Of a DNA stretch of 64,000 nucleotides, positions 1 through 11,426 are shown piece after piece. This DNA is from Peromyscus leucopus (Eukaryota > Chordata > Mammalia > Rodentia > Cricetidae), in assembly GCF_004664715.2 (NCBI RefSeq), contig NC_051082.1, positions 4,789,078 to 4,853,077 on the forward strand, written 5' to 3'. The position numbers and the translations under genes were made by a program. A model generated the notes under the pieces. The model worked only from the letters and a program-made list of their open reading frames with translations, was not told the DNA's origin and did no database searches. Each line of letters starts with the position of its first letter. The first letter of the stretch is position 1.

Positions 1-139
1 TTGGGTCCACTGCCTGGTGACGACAGGCCAGCTCTGGCTGTGTCAGCCCAGTGAAGTCCCATGTCTGAAGTCCAGCACTGGGGAGAGACCCTCCAAGTCT
101 GTCCCTCATGAGGAACCCACTGTGATAAGACTCTCTGAC

Positions 140-535
140 GATGGTGACTCATTTTGGTCGTCAGCTTGACACTTGAGTTGAGGGAACCTCAGATGAGGGA
201 CTGTCTCCATCAAGCCTGCTGGAGGACAAATCTGTGAGGCAGTTTTTGATTCATGTTAACTGGTGCGTGGTGGGGTGGGAAGATGTCGTCCAGCCCACTG
301 CAGACAGTGACGACATCCCTGGGTAGGTGGGTCTGGGCTGTGTAAGGACCTGAGCAAGCCAGGTCCTTACACAGTCTCTGCTTCAGTTACAGCCTCTAGG
401 TTCCTGCCTTGACTTCCCTCAGCGACTTCCCTCCCTTATATAACCTGTAAGCCAAGTCAACCCATTTGTCCCCCAAATTGCCTTTGGTCAGTGTTTTGTA
501 TCAGCAACAGGAAGCAGACTGAGAGACTGACCCAA
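140..535 (-). repeat. Rodent interspersed repeat, family not assigned
   Basis: Matches in reverse the element at 4826-5135. Shared landmarks are the 'ttgcctttggtca' block next to the 'cagcaacag' end, and the 'gacttccctc' and 'gtaagcca' blocks. Common across rodent genomes as I remember it. Confidence 0.5.
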
Positions 536-1366
536 CTCAGTTCTGGGAATTCGATGGTGAATGTAGACAGTTAGCTCTCATCAAGAGCAGGAAGCAGGGA
601 AAGCAAGGTCTGGGTCTGGCTGCTTTCATTGCGATTTTTCTGTTCTGCATGGGCATGAGCAGGTGTGGGTGGATGGGTACGCACATGTGTGCATTTGCAT
701 TCGGAGGTCAGAGGACAACCTGTGTCCTTCCTCGGGAGCTATCCACCTTGGGTTGTCCATTAACCATCTTTTTGAAATGAAATTCCTCACGGCCTGGAAC
801 TCATGCTGTCTGGCCAGCAGGCCCCAGGAATCTGCCTGCCACCACCTCCCAAGTGCGGGGCTGTGTGTATGCCACCGTGCTCAGCTTTTCTGCACGAGTT
901 CTGGGGCCCACACTCAGGTCCTCAAGGTTGCATGGTGAGCATTTTACCAACTGAAGCATCTCCTCGACTCCTAGGCAGCTTTCATGCCCCCAGTTCTGCC
1001 TTTTAGCAGATCTTGGCTGTGGCTCATAACATCCCTCAGTTTCCTTACTGACCTCAGCAGAATAAACAGACTTGGGTTTAATAGGACACCACAAACCAAG
1101 TCTTTAGAATAGCAATGCACAAGCAGGTGTGAGGTTTCTATCAGCTGCCATTGCTGTTTACACACACACACACACACACAAATACATATACAGACATACA
1201 TACACATGCATATATCACGTGCTACTTAATGGTGGGTATGTTCTGAGAAATACACCATTAGTCAGTGTTGTTCCTATAAGAACGTTATAGACTGATACAT
1301 GGTAATGTACTGCAGGCCTAGACTACATGACATAGCCTGTGTCCCCCTGCATATATACACATTTGT

Positions 1367-1367
<1 letters not shown>

Positions 1368-1412
<45 letters not shown>
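1368..1412. repeat. (CA)n microsatellite
   Basis: About 22 uninterrupted CA units just upstream of Myo1h exon 1. A shorter CA run lies at 1160-1180. Confidence 0.95.
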
Positions 1413-1414
<2 letters not shown>

Positions 1415-1655
1415 CACACCCAAACAGGGTGCTATCTTACTGAATGCTGTGGCCAATTTTGAGACAATGGTGAGTATTTGTGAATCCAAACATACCTAAG
1501 CATGGAAAAGCGTGATAAAATCACCGGTGAAGACATGCTTGAATGTCTCAGCCACCATCACCTCAGCCCATTGCTGCCCCAGGGTTTAGCGTGTTTCATG
1601 GCAGACACCAGACTCCGGGTGAGTGGCCTGCTGAGGAATGTCCTGTTCCCCACAG

Positions 1656-1817
1656 AAAGAAGAAGTGAGGAAGAGACACATCCGTCTGCACATGGAGGGG
1701 ACGCTCACCGCCCGCGACAAGGTCGGAGTGCAGGACTTTGTGCTGTTGGACGCCTACACCAGCGAATCCGCCTTCCTGGAGAACCTTCGCAAGCGTTTCA
1801 GAGAGAACCTCATCTAC
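1656..1817 (+). CDS. Myo1h: Myo1h coding exon 1 (ATG at 1692)
   Basis: Encodes residues 1-42, starting [19 protein letters not shown], the usual start of the Myo1c/Myo1h group. An acceptor-like cccacag ends at 1655, so 1656-1691 is probably 5' UTR spliced to an upstream non-coding exon that I cannot place. The donor is TAC|gtacgt at 1818. A second gt four bases on would break the frame. The 12 codons before the ATG are also open. Confidence 0.85.
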
Positions 1818-4800
1818 GTACGTAAGCAGCTGCTTGCACAGTCGGTCCCTCCCTGTGCACAGCCTGGAGGACCTTGAATGACCTCACCGCTAGGGGCCTG
1901 CAGGGGGCGCTCTCCACCCAGCCGGGGAGGCAGGAGTCACTTAGACCGACCTCCACCAATTGACATAACTGAAGAATCCAGAAACAGACTAGCACTGCTC
2001 TGCTCTGCCTTCCCTGCTGCTGATTCCTCCTGAGGCAACTTCTCTGGGCTGAGCGGCAGGGTGACAGCCCGTGCTTCAGCTTGGCCTTTCTTCCCTGGAA
2101 GGGAGTGGTATCTTTCTGGAGATATCTCTAGCAGATGGTCCAGAGTAGATGCTGACTCTGATTGGCTCATTTTGGGTCAAGTGCCTGCCTTTCAACCAAT
2201 CCCCGTAGACAGGGACAGAGATTCGATTGGTCAGGCTGCTTTACAAGCCCACTCTGGGGGTGAGGGGTAAAGTCCCAGCATCCTTGACGCTTGTGGAATC
2301 TTCTGGAACAAGTGGGGGAATAGATGCCAGGGAGGGAACCTAAGAGATCACCTTTGTACTTACTGTACAGCTTCAAGGACCAAGAAAATAGCTTTTTACC
2401 AAACCCATCTCAGACAGATCTTGTCCTGATGGGCATGCTCAGGGACCTGGGCTGGATCTCCAGCAGAAACAACTTATAGTGTGTGTGTGTGTGCGCACAC
2501 TATAAAGTGTGTGTATATAATATATATATTATATACATACACATATACTATTTCATATATATTATAATTCAATGTGTTGAAACCAAAGTTACTAGAAAAA
2601 ATATTTCTTAAATGTTTCATCCCCTGACTTTCAGAATGCTCACACTTAATTGTAAAAATGGAAACAAACTTTCCATATAAGCAAAGTGTAAATGACGTGG
2701 TATGACAGGGTCATCAGGGCTAGACCAAAAGCTGCCGGTTTCAGTGGGTGAACTTCAGGGACAACTTTCTACCCTCAAGGCCACTGATTACACTGATTAA
2801 ATAGCGGAAAATTTGTATCAAAATACCCTTTTCTCTTCGGGTCTCCAGTTGACTTTTGTCCTGGTGGTTAAAAAAGTCGTCCGCAATGATCTGAGTGTGT
2901 CTGGTGTAGATGTCTGCCCCTAAATGGTGCGAAACAGCAAGTTCAGAATCTGAAGGTGCCCCACTTATTTTCAAAGGAACCAGCTATTTCTGTTTTGGCA
3001 TTGACCTTGGAGCAGCTCGTTTATTTATGACTGCTTTCCAAGGGGCCTTCGGTCAGTGGCTAGGTCACAGACATGAGCACTTGGGACGGTCTGAATCGGA
3101 GCAGAGCCAACAGCTCAAGTCTGAAGAAGTGCTGGCGATGAGAGGCTTCTGTGGGGCTCTAGAGTGTGGGTAAGCAGGCTTGCCCTGCATATTCTGTCCT
3201 GCACGTTCAGCCGGAGCTCAGGGAGACATCTGTAAAGCATTAATTGGGTCCAGGCACCCATTCAGGGACATCCACTTATGGGAGAGCAGCAGGCTGGTCT
3301 TCCTTTCACTAGGGGAGAGCATGTCTTCCCCACCCACTGTTTTTAGAACGGAGTGTTGGTTCCTGCAGCGCTCAGACCTTCTCCATGATGGCCTCTTCCC
3401 CCTTCTCCCAGCTCCCCACACGCACAGGCTTTAGCTGCACTGGCTGAGTGCCGTCAGCCCTCCGTCTGGACCCGTCATCCTGAAGCACACTTCCTGGTCA
3501 TGACTAGCTCTTTGTCCTCCAAGCTTCTACACAGATGTCCACTCCTCAGTGGAATCTTCGGGAAGCCCGCTAGCTAATGCAGCCTTCCTGTGCGTTGCCT
3601 TCTGTACACCCCTGAACGACGGATTCTTTGATGCTGTCTTGAGTCAGGGCTGCATCTTGTCTGCTCTCACCCCTCCACACATGCCTCGTTGGATGACATT
3701 GTCAACGTGGAGTCAGTGCCTGGGGGTCGGAGTGTGCGGCTCTATTTGTACACAGGATTCCTCACACAGGGTGTGGTCCCTTCTTCCTTCAGACATATAT
3801 CGGGACGCTGCTCGTGTCCGTGAATCCGTACCAGGAGCTGGGAATCTACACCGCCAGCCAGATGGAACTTTACCAAGGGGTTAATTTCTTTGAACTCCCA
3901 CCTCATGTGTAAGTAGCTTCCCTAGGGTCACATCCAGGCCCAGTTTCATTTTTTTCCCCTCCTCATTGCATATTTTCCCTATCTATTCTTTCTCCATATT
4001 CTCCCATCTGTCTGCCCATCCATCCATCCATCCATCCATCCATCCATCCATCCATCCATCATCCCTCCTCCGCCTCCATGATGGATGTCCCTTAGGTCCT
4101 GCACTCTTTCATGTCAAAGCAGTAGAAAAACGTTAGCAGGTCACGTGAGCATCTCAGCCTAAATGGACAGGAGGAGGGATCTTTGTGGAACCTCAGACCT
4201 GCTAGTGACTATAGAATTACTATGTGGCCGCTGTGGTGCCACCTGCTGGTGCCTGAGAGTTACTGCAGCTAAGGCCCCCTCTGGTCTGGGTCTGAGCGAT
4301 TTCTTGCCTGGTCTGCACACTGTTAACTCTGTCCCTCTGCTGTTGACCTCTAGGCTAGTTCTCCCCTGTGTCCTGGAGGCTAAACCTCCTCCTAAAACAT
4401 CGGTAGATTTTTTTCCTCAGCAGCACCGTCAATGGCTCCTCCACTGAGCCCCCAGCTCACTAGCTCTCAGGAGAGCTTCAAGTTTGGTTTCCGATTCCAG
4501 GAATAAAATGCTCATGGTAGTTTAACCTCATGGGCTGATGGTATCAGAGTTTTTAATCTTTGGTTTCCCTGTGCCCCAGGTGTTGAGAAAAGAGAAGACA
4601 GTATTTTATTGTATTTATGGAGTTATTTAATGCTCCGACAAGATGCTGTTTCTTACCCAAGGTTAGCAGAATATCTCACAGGGATGTAATTTAGCATCTG
4701 GTTTACTCTCAAAAGAAATGGAAATGGATATAAGAAAAATAACCTCGTGGGGCTCGATGTGTGCTTTATGGTAGGCGGTGTGTTTGATCCAATCTCTAGA

Positions 4801-7147
4801 ATCAAATTAACTAATCTGCCTCAGCTACTCTTCTGTTGCCGTGGTGAACTGCCATGACGAAGGCAACTTTGGGGAGAAAGGTTCGATTCTGCCTCTCGGT
4901 TGAAGGGCAGAGTCCATCATGGCGGAGAAGCTAAGGAGGCAGGAACAGGAGGCAGCTGGTCACACCATATCCGCAATCGGGAAGCAGACAGCGCTGAACG
5001 CACACTGCTGCTGCTCAGTTCTCTGTCCCCTAGTCACACAGTCCAAGATCCCAGGCATGGCGCCCGTGGTGGGCGGATCTTCTCCCCTCAATCTCCCACA
5101 GACCCCGCCCACCTCCAGGTGATTCTAGACTCGGTGTCACGTGGGTAGATTTTGAAACCGCCTCCCTTGCCTTGAACTCCTGCGTCCCTGAAGTTTGTCA
5201 TCTGGCCCTCTCTGCGCCGGGTCATTTGGGGGGGATCCTGGCAGAGATGTTTCTGAGGTGGCGCAGTCTGACTGTGGCTCCCTAGAGGCAGGATAGTCCG
5301 TGTGTGAGCGCCAGGGCGACCCCCGCAGCACCAGAAACCGGGTGCTTCCGTCCGCTCCTCCTCTAGCTACGCCATCGCCGACAATGCCTACCGCATGATG
5401 TGCTCAGAGCTGAACAATCACTTCATCCTCATCTCTGGAGAGAGCGGGGCGGGGAAGACGGAGGCCTCCAAGAAGATCCTCCAGTACTTCGCAGTGACCT
5501 GCCCGATGACTGAGTCACTCCAGATAGCCCGGGACAGGCTGCTGCTTTCCATCCCAATCCTGGAGGTGAGTGACCTTGAGGGCCCCCTGAGGGGACTTCC
5601 AGGAGGCCCCCCAGGAAAAGGAGTCCTCTGCCTGGGTAGAGCAGTAAAAATAGGCATGTGACGACAGGGGAAAAGGGGCTTGACGGGCACCGTCACAGGG
5701 AGGGACATGGCCTTGTCACAGGGAGGGACGTGTAGCTAGAGTTTTCCTGCCTTGCCACAGTCAGGACAAATCTCTGTCACCCGCCAGTCCCACAGCCGCT
5801 CAGACCCAACCAAGTAAACACAGAGACTTATATTGCTTACAAACTGTATGGCTGTGGCAGGCTTCTTGCTATCTGTTCCTATAGCTTAAATTAATCTATT
5901 TCCATAAATCTATACCCTGCCATGCGGCTTGTGGCATCTTCACATGCTGCTTATCCTGGCGGTGGCTGGCAGTGACTCCTTCCGCCTTCCTGTTCTTTCT
6001 TTTCTCCTCTCTGTTAGTCCCGCCTATACTTCCTGCCTAGCCACGGCCAATCAGGTTTTATTTATTGACCAATCAGAGCAATTTGACATACAGACCATCC
6101 CCCAGCACAGCCAAGTGCAGACCATCTCAGACACCTGCACTCAGGCCCATGGTCCTAATCATCCTCTATGCGGACCTGCTGGGTAGAGCCCCGAGGAACC
6201 TGAGAACGGGCTCCCACAGGACACACAGAACATCCCACAGCAGACATGACCTTGTCACAGGGAGGGACATGACCTTCCAGTGAAGCCTGCAGGTTTGGAT
6301 GTAATCCAGCAGGCCTCTGCAAAGCCCTCTGACCCAGAGTCCATCTTCCCAGCTGAGGAATGTGTCTGCTCGGGGTCCTGGAGTCTCCAGAGGCCTTGAA
6401 GGTTCCGTGGGACACATGACAAAAGCCCATGTGACTAGCACTTCCCTCTAATTGGAATCACGTGGGTTGTCATTTTTACCATGACGATGTGCCGACCTGC
6501 CGGCTGATGCAGGACAAGTCCCTGTCCCCTGTGCGGCTGCCCCGTCCGTGAGAATGCTCCGCTGAAGGGGTTTGTGACTAGCCCTTGAGTGTGAGAAGTG
6601 TGTGTGACGGGCTGCCAGCCGAGCCTGCGAATCCTCAGTGATTTCTAATAGATCTCCTCAGAGATTCTGGGGGGACCCCCACCCCGCTTTCCCTGTGTCC
6701 AAATACAGCATTAGAATTGGATCCTCTGTAGCTAGTGACTTTTTTTTTTAAGAAGATCAAGTGTGGTTTCCCTCTTTAGCCCCTCCCAGCGGCCTCTATT
6801 TTCTAATGAGCATGTTGGTTGGGGGCAGGGACTTGCCAAGCATAGTGAGCCAAAGCGACACCGTGTGACATTTGTATCCAAAGGCTTTCGGAAATGCCAA
6901 GACACCCCGGAACGACAACTCCAGCAGATTTGGGAAATATATGGACATACAGTTTGACTTCCAGGTATGCAGCAATTCCTGCACAGGCTCCTGGGGACCC
7001 TTTGCCGAGGTAACTTTTGGGGGAAAGGGCATTATTGACACAAGCGGTGGGAAAATTCAGGGTAAGGATAACTTTTAACAATCTCTCTTTCTCTCTCTGT
7101 CTCTCTCTGTCTCTGTCTCTGTCTCTGTGTGTGTGTGTGTGTGTGTG

Positions 7148-7178
<31 letters not shown>

Positions 7179-9069
7179 GCATGCTGCAGGTGCATTCTGA
7201 ACATGCAGCGTGGCACCCATGTGGAGGTCAAAGGGCATTTTCAGTGTCCTCACCCTCTGCCTCGTTGGAGACGAGGTCTCTTGTCCCACCGCTGCATGTC
7301 GGGCCAGCCGGCCTGTGAGCCCTTGGTGTCTCTACCTCCCACCTCACTGTGAGAACCCTGGGATTGCAGACATGTGCTGAGGACCCAGTCAGGCCCTTAC
7401 ACGGTAGGGCAAACACTTGACCTTCCAGCCCCACCTCACTCCCCCCAAGATAATTTTAGCACCCCAGTGAGTTACCATGGTTCTTCGTCTTTGTGGACAA
7501 GAATCCTATCTGACAATGTGGGGTGTGGCAGACACATGGATGGCGAGGACTCCCCACACATGGCTGCTGGGGTTCACAGGTGAACCCATTAGAAGATGAC
7601 AGATTGCTCCAAGGATAGGCTCCTGTGTAGCGAGGCTCTTGTCACATGATCCAGAGTACAGCCAAGTGCTGTGGCGCACAATCCCAGCACTCAGGAGGCT
7701 GAGGCAGGAGGACAGCCATGAATTTGAGGCTAGCCTGGGCTACTGTGTGAAGTCTAGGCAGCATTCCACTTGTAGAGGTGTCCCACCGATTCGTAACCAT
7801 GTCCACAACAGTCCTGCTCACAATGACTGAAGACTGGGTGTATCGGCCAGCATGGAGAGGGCTCCCTGTCCACCCACAGAGGAAGGCTGACGTGGGATGT
7901 GCTTCCACAGTGAGGTGACACAGACATACCACAGCTTGGTGTCACACAGGTGGGCCCTGGGGACGGACAGGCTGCCATTTTTTTTTTTAAATAAAACAAA
8001 TGCAAAGCAAACAACACATTGTGCGGGTGTGGGGTCTGCATGAAGGGACATGCAACCTTCTCAGATAGGGCAAGGTAGGGAATATCTTCCACTCTGTGAG
8101 ACAGCCTCAATCAAAATGCTGTCTGTTGTAGCATGAAGGTAGCCGTGAGCAGTATGCGAATGAGTGAATGAATGAACGAGGTGGTGCTACACACGCAATT
8201 AAAGTGTGTCTGTTGCATGTGAGCATGTGAGTACATACTCCCCTTACAGACATACATTCCAAGTGGCTAAGTCACAGGCTAGGGAGCAGCAGGTGTCCGG
8301 GGTTGCAGAGTAGCTGTTTAGTCTGGCTACCTCAGGGCCTCCCGGAAGTTGGTCCATGAGCTGCTATGGTAGCATGCACGTAGACTTGGAAAGATATTTC
8401 CTGCCTCTGCGTGGTTGCAGACTTTTTTTTTTTTTTAATCAAAGTTGAACATATCCACTGAAAACGTCAGCTCAGTGCGTTTTACATATATATCTGTCCG
8501 TGGGGCGTTACCACTCAGAGCAAGATGTAGAAACTCCCAGCAGCCGGAAGTTGGCCCAACAAGACCCACCAGTCCAAGGGTTACCAGGGTGTTGGCTCCT
8601 GCAATCACGGCTGCATGCAGCTGATTCTCAAGGCAGGGGACACATGCACCACCATGTGAGTGTCGGGGTCAGAGGACAGCTTGCAGGAACCGGTTCTCTC
8701 CTCCTACCGTGTGGGTTCTGGGAACTGAACTCGGACCATCTTGCTTAGTGACAGGTAACGTTATCTGCTGGCCATCTACAGAGCCATCTCACTGGCCCCA
8801 TAGTGGTGATTTTGTGACAGGAATATGTGGGGTCTCTCTGTTCTCCATGCTTGATAATAGCTGTTTCCTTTCCTCTTGATATCCACACTGTCTTAATTAT
8901 TACTTTTTGTTGTTGTTGTTTTGTTTTTCGAGACAGGGTTTCTCTGTGTAGCTTTTGGAGCCTGTCCTGGATTTCACTCTGTAGACCAGGCTCCCAAGTG
9001 CTGGGATTAAAGGTGTGCACCACCACCACCCGGCCTTAAAGATATTAAACATAATAATTGTCTGGACGT

Positions 9070-9148
<79 letters not shown>

Positions 9149-11380
9149 CACACACACACAATAATTTTTTCAAGTGGACAGTTTTGCCTACAGCAAATAG
9201 ATTTCTCAAATGTATCATGTTGACTGAGGAAAGCCAGGCATAAAATACATAATGCACAATGTAACACCTTACACTGTAGCCCAGACAGTCATAGAACTTA
9301 CTACAGAGCCTAGGCTGGTCTCAAATTCATGGCTATCCTCCTGCCTCAGCCTCCCGAGTGTTGGGATTGTGCACCACAGCACTTGGCTGTACTCTGGATC
9401 ATGTGACAAGAGCCTCGCTACACAGGAGCCTATCCTTGGAGCAATCTGTCATCTTCTAATGGGTTCACCTGTGAACCCCAGCAGCCGTGTGTGGGGGTTC
9501 CTCGCCATCCATGTGTCTGCCCACACCCCACATTGTCAGATAGAATTCTTGTCCACGAAGACATAGAACTATGGTAACTCACTGGAGCCTCGAAATTAGT
9601 ATGGGAATGAGGTGGGGCTGGGGGATGGCTGAGAGGGTAAAGTCACTTGTCACCAAGATGGCAGCTGAAGTTCAACCCCAGGACCCACGTGATAGGAGGG
9701 AGAAGGGACTCCTGAAGATGAGAGGTCCTTTGACCTCTGCACCCAAGCTGAGGGGACGTGTGTGTCCTCGCCCTGCCGCCACATACACAAACACACAAAA
9801 GTGATAAAATATCTAATTTTTTAAAATCTATGTTTGTGTATGTGAGCATGTGCTATGTGTGTGGAAGTGCCCACAGATGCCAGAAGACGGTGTCAGGTCC
9901 CCTGGAGCTGGAGTTACCGGAGGTTGTAAGCTATCTGACGGAGTGCTAGGATTTGAACTCCTTCTGGAGGAGCAAGAAGTGTGCTGTCTCTCCAGTCATA
10001 CTTAAAAAAAAAAAAATCTATTTAAAATCACCACTGAGATTCAGTAGGGACGACGGCATCTTTCCAATGAATGATGTTTTTATTGATACCTACTGTTAAT
10101 AATGATTTCAGAAGACCTTTGACCTTTACCTCACGCCATATACAAAAATTAAACGGTGTGGGTTGGCAAGATGAGTTGGTATGTACAAGCACTTGCTACA
10201 CAAGCCTGATGGCCCAGGCTCAATCCCCAGAACCCACATGGTGAAAGGAGGGAATGATGAAATCCTGAAAGTTGTTCTCCGACCTCCACATGTATTTTAT
10301 GGTACATGTGCATGCATGCTTGCACACACAGACACATACTAATAAATACAAATGATAAGTTACCTTAAAATTGGCATGATGGACCATAGTCTGAAACATT
10401 AAACTTTAAAATAAGCAGAGAAAGTACCTTCCTAACCTCGGAGTGGTCGAAAACCAGAGCCGAGGAAACGTCAATCATTGACCCAGGGAGATGGTTATTC
10501 ATTCACATTTTAAGGCTTCTGAGTTGGCCATGACAGTGCATTCCTGTCATTTTAGCGCTTGGGAGATGAGGCAGGAAAAGTGTGAGTTCAGGGCTAGCCT
10601 GGACTACACAATAACGCTGAAGCTAGTCTGCTACTGAGACTCCCCCCATCCTACCAATGAAGAAAACCACCCTGAGCTAGACCGCTGCTGTTCATTAGGT
10701 CCACAGTGGGAGGGGACTTGTCATAGCCATCACCCTGCATTTTTTTTTTTTTTTTTTGTTTTGAAGGGCATCCCCGTAGGCGGGCATATCATCAGTTACT
10801 TGATCGAAAAATCCCGCGTCGTCTATCAAAACCACGGGGAGCGGAATTTCCACATCTTCTACCAGCTGCTGGCGGGTGGGGAAGTGGAGCGCCTCGCCTC
10901 CCTGGGACTTGAGCAGGACCCTCAGCTGTACAAATACCTCTCACAGGTTAGAGGACCGGTGCCTGGCTTTGGTGGCCCTCGGGAGGGGGAGGAGGGGGCG
11001 GGGGCGTTTGCTGTTCTGATTGTCCTCTCCTGCATAACACCTGTCACAAGCAAGCTAATGCATCTTCTCTCGGGACTGACAGCCATCTCACCTTGGGAAA
11101 GCAAACCAGTGTCTAATTCCCAGTAGAAATGAGATTTGGATGAGCTGTCTTAGAAATGGAGGGAACACCACCAGGGGTAGAGCCTGGCCTCATATGTACG
11201 AGGCCCTGGGTTCGAAACTCAGCACCACCTTAGTGAACAAAAAAGATGTTGGGGTCAACCTTCCAGGGTGGGATGGGGCTGCCAGAGCTGTTACGATATC
11301 ACGTCCCATGTTCTGAGGATGCAGCTCAGTGGTCCAGGACCTGCCGAGGACACACAGGGTCCTGGTTTTCAGTGCCAGCG

Positions 11381-11426
<46 letters not shown>

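Larger units (their letters stand above)
1..1655. other. 5' flank or upstream intron of Myo1h
   Basis: No coding exon seen. It holds an interspersed repeat (about 140-535), a degraded rodent repeat with 'ggtcagaggacaacctgtgt' (about 640-930), and two CA runs (1160-1180, 1368-1412). I cannot identify a promoter or a non-coding first exon. Confidence 0.5.

Noticed and set aside
1502..1825. 107-codon + frame over exon 1
   Set aside because: It is in a different frame from the myosin start and crosses the acceptor. It is a shadow frame.
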